Assembly: GCA_030041475.1 (NCBI GenBank)
Contig: JASHNU010000074.1
Location: 1 to 50,527 of the forward strand
Direction of reading: 5' to 3'
Origin: Candidatus Sulfotelmatobacter sp.
Lineage (GTDB): Bacteria > Acidobacteriota > Terriglobia > Terriglobales > Acidobacteriaceae
DNA: 50,527 nt
Shown here: positions 37,730 to 46,429 of the stretch, piece after piece
How positions within the stretch are numbered: the stretch's first letter is position 1
Layout of the letters: each line of letters opens with the position of its first letter
The notes under the pieces: generated by a model
Databases searched by the model: none
What the model was told of the DNA's origin: nothing
What the model saw: only the letters and a program-made list of their open reading frames with translations
Made by a program: the position numbers and the translations under genes

Positions 37730-38185
37730 ATGGTCATGATTCCAACTACGGCGACTCGAAAAATCTTTCTTCTGATCCCGCTTCTTTTTCTCTCAGTGGC
37801 GGCGTTTGCCCAATCGCCTCCGGCGAAAATACTGTATGTCGGTGCGATCTCGATCAATCCATGCCAGGATGCGAAGGTTCTTGCCGACTGGTATGCGCGC
37901 TTTGGAATCGAGACCAAGGAATTCCATGGTGGATATTACGGCAAACTCAACACCGCCGCTGGCCTGTTTGCCTTTGGCATCCATCCTAAGAAGGCTGATG
38001 CTCCGGCGAAATGTTCAGCGAGTGTTTCAGTTGTATTTCGCGTCGAAAATTTCGAAGGCAGCTTGTTGGCCATGAAAGGTAAAGGGCTCTTGCCCGATTC
38101 GACCGAAAAGGATCCGACGGAAGGCCAATTTGCGCACTTTCACGATCCGGACGGCAACGAGGTTACTATCTGGGAGGGAAAATAA
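37730..38185 (+). CDS. Exported VOC (glyoxalase/bleomycin-resistance fold) protein
   Basis: A 151-residue protein. ATG 37730 follows AGGAG (37721-37725); ATG 37736 is an alternative with more usual spacing. An N-terminal signal peptide (KIFLLIPLLFLSVAAFAQS) precedes a VOC domain: ILYVGAISINPCQDAKVLADWYARFGIETKEFHGGYYG and, at the end, FAHFHDPDGNEVTIWEGK, where HDPDGN-x-V-x-IWE is the hallmark strand. Secretion is uncommon for VOC proteins. It overlaps the next VOC gene by one base, so the two may form a pair. Confidence 0.82.
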   Translation: MVMIPTTATRKIFLLIPLLFLSVAAFAQSPPAKILYVGAISINPCQDAKVLADWYARFGIETKEFHGGYYGKLNTAAGLFAFGIHPKKADAPAKCSASVSVVFRVENFEGSLLAMKGKGLLPDSTEKDPTEGQFAHFHDPDGNEVTIWEGK

Positions 38186-38586
38186 TGAGCCTAATTGACG
38201 GCATCGGCGGGGTGTTTTTGTTTTCCAACGATACCAAGCGATTGGCGGCCTGGTATCGCGATTGCCTCGGAATCGATGCTGCGGGCCAAGACTCGGAGTG
38301 CAATTCAGTCTATGCCACGTTTGACTCTCTGGATGTTGAAAATCCGCAGGTCAAGCGAACCTTGGCGTGGGCCATTATGTCCACGGATCAAGACATCAAA
38401 GATAAGCCGCGAACCGGTCAGATTAATTATCGAGTGAAGAGCATGAAAGATGTTCTCAACCATCTGAAGAGCAAAGGCGTGGCGATCGACAAAACTGCGG
38501 AATATCCCGATTACGGTTACTTTGCATGGGTGAAAGATCCCGATGGCAACAAGATCGAGCTTTGGGAGCCATCTGCGGGTGAATAG
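38185..38586 (+). CDS. Cytoplasmic VOC (glyoxalase-fold) protein
   Basis: A 133-residue single-domain VOC protein without a signal. It begins MSLIDGIGGVFLFSNDTKRLAAWYRDCLGID and ends with FAWVKDPDGNKIELWEPSAGE, the conserved metal-strand region. It resembles its upstream neighbour in the opening xxFxxxDxxxLAxWYxxxxGI pattern, indicating duplication. The start overlaps the preceding stop (TAATG). Substrates of such small VOC proteins cannot be predicted. Confidence 0.87.
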   Translation: MSLIDGIGGVFLFSNDTKRLAAWYRDCLGIDAAGQDSECNSVYATFDSLDVENPQVKRTLAWAIMSTDQDIKDKPRTGQINYRVKSMKDVLNHLKSKGVAIDKTAEYPDYGYFAWVKDPDGNKIELWEPSAGE

Positions 38587-38859
38587 GAACCCCTGATTTG
38601 TGAAATTTAACTGCCGAAGCTGTCACAATCATGGGTGCTCGTCCTTCCCGCACGCTTCGAAGGCAGGGTGGCGCCGGGCTGTCCTCGAGCGCGGGTGCCC
38701 GGCTCTCCAGCCGAAGGAAAGCTGGGGCAGCCCTCATAGCTGTGCCATAGAGAACGGCAAAGTCGGGGGAGCCCCAATTTCCACTTGACAAAGGCCTACT
38801 TTACATCTAGCGTTCGTCCGATACACTGGAAGACAGCAATAATGTCGGGGGAGGTGGTT

Positions 38860-39180
38860 ATGCAGGTGTGGAATTGGGTAGATGTACAGTTTTGGGACGG
38901 CGGCCCAGGCACCCAAATATATACCACTGACGTAAACCTTGGAAGCCCAACTAATGTTATTGCGTCTGCTTCTATTACCTCACTTAGCGTTGACGGCACT
39001 ACTCAAGCATCTGCCGGTGTTACGGAGGTGGACGGGAATGCTCAGTGGTCAGATCTCCCTGACACGTCGAATCCTTGCTACATGGGAAGCGCACAAACAA
39101 TAACTTTCCAATGCGCGCTAGGTGTGGATCAGGTTTCGTCAGTTGCGATAACAGCGAGTTACACAGTTCTGTCTACGTAG
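38860..39180 (+). CDS. Unrecognised small protein
   Basis: A 106-residue protein I do not recognise. ATG 38860 is chosen because a strong GGGGAGGTGG ribosome site (38847-38857) sits just upstream; the frame is open back to 38785. The sequence is rich in T, S, V, D and W with few charged residues (MQVWNWVDVQFWDGGPGTQIYTTDV) and predicts a beta-sheet protein, without an obvious signal peptide or membrane helix. It has two cysteines (SNPCYMG and FQCALG). It is followed 40 bases later by another unknown gene with its own good ribosome site. The TTGACA at 38785-38790 could be a -35 box, but the matching -10 is weak. Confidence 0.6.
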   Translation: MQVWNWVDVQFWDGGPGTQIYTTDVNLGSPTNVIASASITSLSVDGTTQASAGVTEVDGNAQWSDLPDTSNPCYMGSAQTITFQCALGVDQVSSVAITASYTVLST

Positions 39181-39220
39181 GATCGATCGGTTTCTGCCCA
39201 ACAATTTAGGAGCACTTACC

Positions 39221-39511
39221 ATGAATAATTCCGCTCGTGACTTCCTCAGTCAAACCTGTGTCGTTTACGATTCACGGGACGGGAAAATAGTACACGTCTA
39301 CCGGAATGAAACACTTCCCGGGGGACGCAAGAAGACCGATGACGAAATGGCCGCTCGCGCAACTGAGCTGGTTAAGAGGGCCGGATGGGACACAACGCAG
39401 CTGGGAGTATTGCATGTCCCACCTAATAACTTGGAATTTGGCAAGGTGTATAAAGTCGACCTGGGCTCGAGAAAACTAATCGGCGCGCCGCACCGCCGCA
39501 AGCCACGCTGA
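39221..39511 (+). CDS. Unrecognised small protein
   Basis: A 96-residue soluble protein I do not recognise, starting MNNSARDFLSQTCVVYDSRDG and ending in a basic tail (KLIGAPHRRKPR). The ribosome site AGGAG lies about eight bases before ATG 39221. The composition is charged and mixed alpha/beta (KTDDEMAARATELVKRAGWDT). It may be co-transcribed with the preceding unknown gene. Both lie in the small-gene stretch that follows the integrase, consistent with acquired cargo. Confidence 0.65.
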   Translation: MNNSARDFLSQTCVVYDSRDGKIVHVYRNETLPGGRKKTDDEMAARATELVKRAGWDTTQLGVLHVPPNNLEFGKVYKVDLGSRKLIGAPHRRKPR

Positions 39512-39544
39512 TATCCCGAGGCCAGTGACTTACAGGCTGATCAA

Positions 39545-39976
39545 CTAGCCCTTGGCCCTATCCTTCATCACCTTTAGGCTCGCCTTCACGAGCTTCTTTA
39601 CTAACGCCATCGATATCGCGCTGTCTGCCGGGAAACTAACAATAGCCTTTGTTGTGACACAACCTGCGAGCTCCTTTTTGTGGTTTTGTATCACTGGGGG
39701 CCGCAAATGTAGTCGTATATGGGGCTTCTTAAAGCTGAACCAGACAAACATCCCATCGTAATCATAGCCCTCATAGGAATACCCAGGCATCTGGAAGTAA
39801 TCCGTGCGTTCAGTCGCGCCTGATGCCGCCGCGCGAATAGTGGACCTGATCTGCCTCAATTTGGTTTGCACCAGTTTTGGGGTGCCTGCTATGTATTTGT
39901 CTACGCCACGCGATGCTGAGAGCTTCGGAGTCACTTTCGTTGCCACATAACCGCCTTTTGAAATCAATGACACCAT
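39545..39976 (-). CDS. DUF1801 (YdhG-like) protein
   Basis: A small soluble protein of about 143 residues. The conserved core reads TKLRQIRSTIRAAASGATERTDYFQMPGYSYEGYDYDGMFVWFSFKKPHIRLHLRPP and continues into FPADSAISMALVKKLVKASLKVMKDR, which is the DUF1801/YdhG fold. The start is uncertain: ATG 39976, 39988 and 40027 are in frame. I prefer 39976 because a GGAG lies 12 bases upstream. The frame is open much further but would overlap the downstream end of the lyase gene. Members have been linked to iron-chaperone frataxin-like roles in some species, but no function is assigned here. Confidence 0.75.
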   Translation of the reverse strand: MVSLISKGGYVATKVTPKLSASRGVDKYIAGTPKLVQTKLRQIRSTIRAAASGATERTDYFQMPGYSYEGYDYDGMFVWFSFKKPHIRLHLRPPVIQNHKKELAGCVTTKAIVSFPADSAISMALVKKLVKASLKVMKDRAKG

Positions 39977-40032
39977 AGAGCGCAGCATCTCCAAAAGAGT
40001 TCGAAAATCGTCGCTAAGGCTGACCATCCACA

Positions 40033-40962
40033 CTAAGATCTGGTTCGCCGTTGATTCGTACCGACGGAGGCCGCTTCCGGGCGGGAAGCCAGCGCGGCCG
40101 CGATCGTCTTCCTGGCTTCTACGAGTTCTTCTCCGGTGAGCTCGAGGCGCGGTGGGCGTACGCGCGCGTTCCCCATTCCCACTTCCGCCTGCACCAGCTT
40201 GATCAGTTGGACGAAATGCGGCACCGTGTCCATGCGCAGTAACGGCAGGAACCAGCGGTACAACTCGAAGGCTTTCTCCCGCTGGCCGCGCCGGCCGAGC
40301 TCGAACAACTCGACCGACTCGCCGGGCAGAGCGTTGGCCAGGCCTGCGATCCATCCGACAGCGCCGGCGTCAATTGCTTCGAGCACAGCATCGTCCACGC
40401 CCACGAGAATCTCAAGTCGGCGGTCGAGAAGGGCGCGAATGGCGGTGATGCGCCGTACGTCAGTGCTCGACTCCTTCACGGCGTGGAAATTGTCATGCTC
40501 CGCGGCCAGCTCCCTGATCTGCTCCGGCAAAAAATCCGTACCGTAGGCGACCGGATTGTTGTAGAGCATGCAGGAAAGGGGCGTTGCCCGAAAAACGGCG
40601 GACATATGCGCCCTCATCTCACGCCAGTCGCCGGGATAGATATAAGGAGGCAGCGCCATCAGGCCGTTGCAACCAAAGTCTGCCGCGGCCTGCGCAAGCC
40701 TGATAGCCTCGGCGGTGCTCAGCGCGGAGATTGCTGCCACGGCCGGCCCGCTTCCGGCGACGGCGCGCACGCAGGAGCGCAGGATCCGGAGCTTCTCATC
40801 GAACGTGAGCGTCGCCCCCTCGCCGAGTGACCCCAGGGCGACAATTCCCGTGCAGCCGTTCGCGAGCAGCCAGCGGCAGTGATTCTCCATGGCGCCGAGA
40901 TCGACCTGCAGGTTCTGAGTGAAACAAGTAGTAATGGCCGGAATTACGCCTTTCCAGTTCAT
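40033..40962 (-). CDS. DapA-superfamily Schiff-base lyase/dehydratase
   Basis: A 309-residue (beta/alpha)8-barrel enzyme of the dihydrodipicolinate synthase / N-acetylneuraminate lyase family. The Schiff-base lysine is K163 (FHAVKESSTDVRR) and the catalytic tyrosine Y134 sits in CMLYNNPVAYGTDF. The pyruvate-binding loop reads GSLGEGATL in place of the usual GTTGE form. ATG 40962 follows GAGGG. The sequence does not decide between a keto-deoxy sugar acid, a hydroxyproline-derived imino acid or another substrate. The divergent ASPIC fusion gene begins 86 bases away. Confidence 0.88.
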   Translation of the reverse strand: MNWKGVIPAITTCFTQNLQVDLGAMENHCRWLLANGCTGIVALGSLGEGATLTFDEKLRILRSCVRAVAGSGPAVAAISALSTAEAIRLAQAAADFGCNGLMALPPYIYPGDWREMRAHMSAVFRATPLSCMLYNNPVAYGTDFLPEQIRELAAEHDNFHAVKESSTDVRRITAIRALLDRRLEILVGVDDAVLEAIDAGAVGWIAGLANALPGESVELFELGRRGQREKAFELYRWFLPLLRMDTVPHFVQLIKLVQAEVGMGNARVRPPRLELTGEELVEARKTIAAALASRPEAASVGTNQRRTRS

Positions 40963-41048
40963 GGTTCCCTCGATGTTATTTTCCTGCTTCGGCGGCGACG
41001 CAACGATTATATGCGCGGCCTGTCCTGCCTTGACCGGCCCGGACTCGA

Positions 41049-44000
41049 ATGCTAGTTTCGCTTCCACACATGACATCGGGAAAAACAACACGAAGCTGGG
41101 CCAGAAAGGAGCTTCCATTCGCCGATTGGCGGGATCTGCTGGGAACTGACCTACAACCTGCCGATCTGCAAAACGGCGGCCCGCAAAATGTTGACCTTGA
41201 GCGACGCAAGTTCCTTCTCGGTTTCTGCCGGGGAGCGGGAGCAGCCCTGATCCCCGCGAATTTCTGGGCCTTCACCGCGGCGAAGCCCAAGTTTGCCGCT
41301 GTCGGCAACGCGTGGCCTGCTGCTCTGGAATACCATCTTCATCCTCACTATCGAAGCGAGCGCCCGATCGACTCAACACTCGCGAAGGTACAGGCAGGCA
41401 CGGACGAATTTGTCACAGAAAAATATTGCGACGAACTCGAGGCCATCTTCGGGGAGTGGAGCGCTGCGTTGTTGCGGTCTTCGGGTGCGTTACAGGTGAT
41501 CGCGAGAAATCTGGCTTCTGATTTTCAGGGCGCCTCAACTCGACCGGCGGAGTCTCGAATCGTGCGCTCAGGTATGCCGATTGAAATCCGCAAGAACAAA
41601 TTTACAGAACGGCCCACGCTTGGTCACAATGATTTTGTTCGTGAGCTGCAGTCGTCGCTAGGCGTGTTTTCGACCGTCGTTACAGCGGAATTCCAAATCA
41701 CGTCGATTGATGCGGCCGACGCGGATAAGACTCAGCCACCGACTCAGCTTAAGACCCGCGTGCGCTATGAAATTGTGGGCACCGGCGCCGGCGCCCATCG
41801 CGAACAGCGTGTCGGCTTCTGGAATCTCGAATGGATGCGTGCGTCTTCGGACCAATTCCAGATCCGCCGCTGGATCGTGCTCGAAGAAACGCAGGCTCGC
41901 TCCGCGGAACCCGTCTACGCGGACATCACCGCTGCAGCGCTGGCCGGAAACTCGTCTTATTCCGCGCAGTTGCTGCACGGCACAGACTACTGGCGCACGA
42001 TTCTTGATGGTGCCTGTGGCATCGACATCTACGGCCACAATGGCGTTTCGGTCGCCGACATTGATAATGACGGCTTCGACGATCTTTATGTTTGCCAGCC
42101 CGCAGGCTTACCCAACCGGCTTTATCGCAATCGCGGAGATGGGACGTTCGAGGACATCACGGAATCTTCGGGACTGGGCGTGCTGGAGAATACGGCGTGC
42201 GCTCTTTTCGCCGATCTCACGAACAGCGGCCGGCAGGATGTCATCGTCGTGCGCGCCAGCGGCCCGCTGCTGTTTCTGAATGAAGGCGGAGGAAAATTTC
42301 GGGCGAAGCCGGATGCATTTCACTTCGCAACTCCTCCGCAAGGGACATTCACCGGCGCCGCGCTTGCGGACTACGACCGCGACGGCTGGCTCGACGTGTA
42401 TTTCTGCCAGTACGCGTTTTATCAGGGAACCGGCCAGTACAAATATCCTTCGCCTTACCACGATGCCGAGAATGGACCTCCGAACTTTCTGATGCGCAAT
42501 CAGCGCGACGGAACATTTCGCGATGTAACCGTCGAGTCTGGCCTTAACCAGAACAATACCCGCTACAGCTTTTGCTGCGGCTGGGGCTGCGCGGGATCGA
42601 GCGATACGAAGCGCGAGCCCGGGCCCGATCTTTACGTGGTGAATGATTTTGGCCGCAAGAATCTTTACCGCAACAATGGCGACGGAACCTTTACGGATAT
42701 CGCGCCACAAGCCGGCGCGGAAGATGTTGGCGCGGGCATGAGCGTCTCCTGGCTTGACTATGACAACGACGGTGGGCAAGACATTTACGTCGCGAACATG
42801 TGGACGGCCGCCGGCGAACGCATCTCGACGCAAGAGATCTTCAAGAAAGATTCACCGAAGGAAGTTCGCGCGCTTTATCAGAAGCACGCCATGGGAAATT
42901 CTCTGCTACACAACAGGCGTGGGACCTTCGAAGACGTCACGAATGGTGCCGGCGTCGGGATGGGCCGCTGGGCGTGGTCGAGCGACGCTGTCGATTTCGA
43001 CCATGACGGCTTCCCAGATCTCTACATCACCAATGGAATGGTCTCGGGACCGCCGCCGCAGGAGTTTGCTGAGGATCCGCACAACTGGCGGAGCAACGAC
43101 CTGAACAGTTTTTTCTGGCGCCAGGTGGTGGCGAAATCGCCGGACGAGGCGCGAGCGTCGAAAGAATATGAGCAGGGATGGAACGCAATCAATGAACTCA
43201 TCCGCTCCGACGGCACCTGGAGCGGTTACGAGCGCAACGTCTTCTACGCCAACAACCGCGATGGGACATTCTCCGATGTTTCCGCGGTTGTGGGGCTCGA
43301 CTTCATCGAAGATGGCCGATCGTTCGCGCTCTCGGATTTCGATCACGATGGGCGGTTGGGGATTTTTCTGAAAAATCGCAATGAGCCGCAGCTGCGGCTG
43401 CTGAAAAACGTCGCGGGCAGTCTGCCTTCCTCGATTGCATTCCGTCTGCAAGGCACGAAGAGCAATCGCGATGCGATCGGAGCAGCCATCACGATCGAAA
43501 CTGACGTGGGACATCAGACGCGGACGCTGCAAGCGGGATCGGGATTTCTCGCCCAGCACACCAAAGATGTTTATTTCGGCCTTGGCAGCACTGAGAATTC
43601 CGTGCACGCCGAGATTCGCTGGCCCAGCGGCCTGGTGCAGGAACTTCACGAGCTTCCCATCAACCACAGAATCTGGGTGACAGAAGGTTCCGAAGCTGCG
43701 CGCTTCGAGCCATTCAAAAAGAGCGAGCCATTCCGGGAGGGTCGCTCCATCAACGTCAGCGAATTTGTTTTCGCTGGAGAGAATCGCACGCAGCCCGAGC
43801 CACTTGCGACTCAGGTTGAAACCTGGCTGCTGGCGCCATTTCCCGCGCCGGAGTTCTCCCTTCCTGATGTGATGGGACGAACTCACACGCTGCGTGAGCT
43901 TCGCGGAAAACCGGTGCTGCTGAATTTCTGGACTCCGAAGTCAGCGGGTTGCGTCGAGGATCTGGAAACATTCCGGCGAGAGTCGGCCCGCTGGGCAAGC

Positions 44001-45098
44001 CGGGGTCTGCAGCTGGTCGTCGTGATGATCGACGAGCCGTCTGCCAACACCGACAACGCCTCCGATTTTCACAATCTTTACCCAGCCCTACGCGCGACCG
44101 ACGACGTCGCTGCGATCTACAACATCGTGTATCGCCAGCTCTTCGATCGGCATCGCGACCTCAGTCTCCCAACATCGTTTCTGATCGACGCTGAGGGCGA
44201 CATCGTCAAGGTGTACCAAGGTCCAGTCAGCGCCGGGCACATCGAAGAAGATTTTCAGCACATTCCACAGACCGATGCCGAGCGCCTGGCGCGAGCGCTG
44301 CCTTTTCCTAGCCCATCGCACACGCTGGAATTCGGCCGCAACTTTCTTTCCTATGGCGCCCTGTTTTTCCAGCGCGGATATCTCGACCAGGCTGAGGCAG
44401 CATTCCAGCAAGCTTTACGCGATGATCCGACAAGCGCCGAAGCGTTATACGGCATCGGCAGCGTCTACGTTCATCAGAACAAAAATGCCGCAGCGCGCGA
44501 GGTTCTCGAACGCACGGTGAAACTGCAGGCCAGCTATCCAGACACGTTGCCCGACGCCTGGAACAATCTGGGCGTGGTCGCGACGCGGGAGAATCGGATG
44601 GCGGATGCCATGGAATGTTTTCGGCAGGCACTCCGGCTGAACGCGCATCATCTGCTCGCCCTCGACAATCTGGGCAACGCGTATCGTCTTGAGAAACGCT
44701 GGGATGATGCTCAGGCGGTGTTGGAGCGCGCCCTGCAAGTTGCTCCGGAAGATCCCGAAGCGAACTACGGCCTGGGGATGGTCTTCGCACAGGACGGCGA
44801 CACCGGACACGCCCACGAATATTTGGAGCGCGCGCTCAAGGCTCGTCCCGCATATCCGGAAGCGCTGAACAATCTTGGTGTTTTGTACATGATGACCGAC
44901 CGGCCGGATCAGGCGACAGCCAGCTTTCTGGAGTGCATTCGAGTCGCGCCCGGTTTTGATCAGGCCTACTTGAATCTGACTCGCGTTTACGTGCTTCGGG
45001 GAGAAAGCGAAAAAGCGCGCGGCGTTCTGCTCGACCTGCTCAAGCAATATCCCGATCACGAGCAGGCCAAACAGATGCTAGAGCAACTCCAGCGCTGA
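41049..45098 (+). CDS. Giant FG-GAP/ASPIC - thioredoxin-fold - TPR fusion protein
   Basis: A 1349-residue protein. A Tat-like twin-arginine motif (LERRKFLLGFCRGAGAALIPANF) appears unusually far in, at about residues 50-72; it could be a true Tat signal with a long cytoplasmic n-region, or the start may be later. FG-GAP blades follow at about 325-780 (VADIDNDGFDDLYVCQP, LADYDRDGWLDVYFCQY, SWLDYDNDGGQDIYVAN, DFDHDGFPDLYITNG). The ASPIC/UnbV domain is at about 790-880 (RLQGTKSNRDAIGAAITIE, IRWPSGLVQEL). A TlpA/AhpC-like thioredoxin domain is at about 930-1080 (FSLPDVMGRTHTLRELRGKPVLLNFW), where the CxxC is replaced by S965-A-G-C968. TPR repeats run from about 1093 to the end. Confidence 0.85.
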   Translation: MLVSLPHMTSGKTTRSWARKELPFADWRDLLGTDLQPADLQNGGPQNVDLERRKFLLGFCRGAGAALIPANFWAFTAAKPKFAAVGNAWPAALEYHLHPHYRSERPIDSTLAKVQAGTDEFVTEKYCDELEAIFGEWSAALLRSSGALQVIARNLASDFQGASTRPAESRIVRSGMPIEIRKNKFTERPTLGHNDFVRELQSSLGVFSTVVTAEFQITSIDAADADKTQPPTQLKTRVRYEIVGTGAGAHREQRVGFWNLEWMRASSDQFQIRRWIVLEETQARSAEPVYADITAAALAGNSSYSAQLLHGTDYWRTILDGACGIDIYGHNGVSVADIDNDGFDDLYVCQPAGLPNRLYRNRGDGTFEDITESSGLGVLENTACALFADLTNSGRQDVIVVRASGPLLFLNEGGGKFRAKPDAFHFATPPQGTFTGAALADYDRDGWLDVYFCQYAFYQGTGQYKYPSPYHDAENGPPNFLMRNQRDGTFRDVTVESGLNQNNTRYSFCCGWGCAGSSDTKREPGPDLYVVNDFGRKNLYRNNGDGTFTDIAPQAGAEDVGAGMSVSWLDYDNDGGQDIYVANMWTAAGERISTQEIFKKDSPKEVRALYQKHAMGNSLLHNRRGTFEDVTNGAGVGMGRWAWSSDAVDFDHDGFPDLYITNGMVSGPPPQEFAEDPHNWRSNDLNSFFWRQVVAKSPDEARASKEYEQGWNAINELIRSDGTWSGYERNVFYANNRDGTFSDVSAVVGLDFIEDGRSFALSDFDHDGRLGIFLKNRNEPQLRLLKNVAGSLPSSIAFRLQGTKSNRDAIGAAITIETDVGHQTRTLQAGSGFLAQHTKDVYFGLGSTENSVHAEIRWPSGLVQELHELPINHRIWVTEGSEAARFEPFKKSEPFREGRSINVSEFVFAGENRTQPEPLATQVETWLLAPFPAPEFSLPDVMGRTHTLRELRGKPVLLNFWTPKSAGCVEDLETFRRESARWASRGLQLVVVMIDEPSANTDNASDFHNLYPALRATDDVAAIYNIVYRQLFDRHRDLSLPTSFLIDAEGDIVKVYQGPVSAGHIEEDFQHIPQTDAERLARALPFPSPSHTLEFGRNFLSYGALFFQRGYLDQAEAAFQQALRDDPTSAEALYGIGSVYVHQNKNAAAREVLERTVKLQASYPDTLPDAWNNLGVVATRENRMADAMECFRQALRLNAHHLLALDNLGNAYRLEKRWDDAQAVLERALQVAPEDPEANYGLGMVFAQDGDTGHAHEYLERALKARPAYPEALNNLGVLYMMTDRPDQATASFLECIRVAPGFDQAYLNLTRVYVLRGESEKARGVLLDLLKQYPDHEQAKQMLEQLQR

Positions 45099-45143
45099 AC
45101 GCGGTTGCCTTCGGAGCGAAGGGCGCTCAGGAATCGTGCCTCA

Positions 45144-45173
45144 TCTAAGGTTTAGGCGTCTAAGGTTTCGGCG
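45144..45173 (+). repeat. 15-bp tandem duplication at the nucleoside hydrolase 3' end
   Basis: Two adjacent 15-base units, tctaaggtttaggcg (45144-45158) and tctaaggtttcggcg (45159-45173), differ at one base. They span the stop codon of the minus-strand gene, so the last codons and stop were duplicated downstream of the functional stop. Confidence 0.8.
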
Positions 45174-46269
45174 TCGGCGCAGTCAGCAGATCGACGAACA
45201 GCTTGTAGAACCGCTCGGTGTCCAGGTCCACCTGCACCTCGACCGGCGGCCCGATGATGCCGGGTTTATTGCTCGCAGTCCAGGCCAACGTGTTTCCGTT
45301 GGTCGATCCGCGGTCAAGATCGACATCGAGATAACGCGTCTCCCTCGCCGTGATGAGGCCGGGATCGAGCCATGCCGCCGCGGCCAACTCATCCCACAAA
45401 AAGTTGTACTGGCTGTAGAGCCGGCCGTAAGTTCCGATGTAACGCGCCGCCGGCGTGTGGCCTGCCTTCACCCGATCGAGCAAATCCTGTGTCAGGCGCG
45501 TCTTCACGGAAATGTCCACCGTGGTACAGACAATCCTTTTCCAGGGAGCACGCAACACGATGTGCGCCGCCTCGGGATCGAACCACAAATTAAATTCCCG
45601 GTGAGGGGCGCTGATGAATTCGGGATCGTCGGTCTTGGGATTGATGCTGCCCCCCATGAACACCAGCTCTTTCGCCAGTTCCGCAAATTCCGGTTCGATC
45701 GAAATGGCCAGAGCCAGATTTGTCATTGGCCCGCCTTCGTAGATCGTGATTTCGTGCGGATACTTGTGCACCATGCGCACCAGAAAATGCGCGGCGTCTT
45801 CGTCGAGAGGCTTCGTGGTGGGCTGGCCCTCTGGCATATCGCCCAATTGATCGTGCGGATGAAAGAAGCGCGGCGTCCACGCTCCAACCCACGCCACCGT
45901 GCCATATTGTTTTTCCCAGAGTTCCGTATCTTCCTGTCGCCGTACCAGAGGATATTCCGCTCCTGCGACGACCGGAATGTCAGTACGGCCGATTAGCTCC
46001 AGCATGCGCAGCGTGTGCGCGACCTCTGCTTTCAGCCATTGATCGCCCGTCACCATGGTCAGCCCGAGAACTTCAGTCTCAGGAGACTGAATCAGCATCA
46101 GGATGGATTGCTGATCGGTTCCCGCCGGCCCCGCGCCATCCTGATCGATGATGATCTTGCGCTTCGCCGGCTGGCACCACGCAGACGCACAGACCAACCA
46201 CAACAGGGAAATTGCAGCCAGCTTGGTGGCAACAAGAAAGGTACACGCGTGGATGAGCTTATTCTTCAT
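45160..46269 (-). CDS. Exported nucleoside-hydrolase-like protein
   Basis: A 369-residue protein with a signal peptide (ending near CASAWCQ) and the inosine/uridine-preferring nucleoside hydrolase fold. Family segments are KRKIIIDQDGAGPAGTDQQS at the calcium site, VLGLTMVTGDQWLKAEVAHTLRMLELIGRTDIPVVAGAEYPL, EITIYEGGPMTNLALAISIEPE, VFMGGSINP, EFNLWFDPEAAHIVL and FLWDELAAAAWLDP. The N-terminal motif deviates from the canonical DTDPGIDD: it has a short insertion, and the last aspartate is replaced by glutamine. Substrate and activity are therefore uncertain. Secretion suggests nucleoside or ribosyl salvage outside the cytoplasm. Divergent from the CarboxypepD_reg/TPR gene. Confidence 0.85.
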   Translation of the reverse strand: MKNKLIHACTFLVATKLAAISLLWLVCASAWCQPAKRKIIIDQDGAGPAGTDQQSILMLIQSPETEVLGLTMVTGDQWLKAEVAHTLRMLELIGRTDIPVVAGAEYPLVRRQEDTELWEKQYGTVAWVGAWTPRFFHPHDQLGDMPEGQPTTKPLDEDAAHFLVRMVHKYPHEITIYEGGPMTNLALAISIEPEFAELAKELVFMGGSINPKTDDPEFISAPHREFNLWFDPEAAHIVLRAPWKRIVCTTVDISVKTRLTQDLLDRVKAGHTPAARYIGTYGRLYSQYNFLWDELAAAAWLDPGLITARETRYLDVDLDRGSTNGNTLAWTASNKPGIIGPPVEVQVDLDTERFYKLFVDLLTAPTPKP

Positions 46270-46429
46270 TGTTGCTCTCGGGAATTCCGCAGTCTCAGGA
46301 CCGTCGTTAGAAACCCAAAGGATTAGAATTCAAACTGCAGTCTTCGTTCAAGTTGAGTGCGAGTCGGCGGCAAAGGGCCGGGAGTCTGGTCGATCAGGGA
46401 CACCCAAGCCTAGGAGTTCGGATCCAAGA

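Noticed and set aside
36551-39540. Integron cassette array (attC sites) suggested by the small accessory genes
   Set aside because: I looked for paired RYYYAAC and GTTRRRY core sites between the genes and found no convincing pair; some genes overlap, unlike cassettes.
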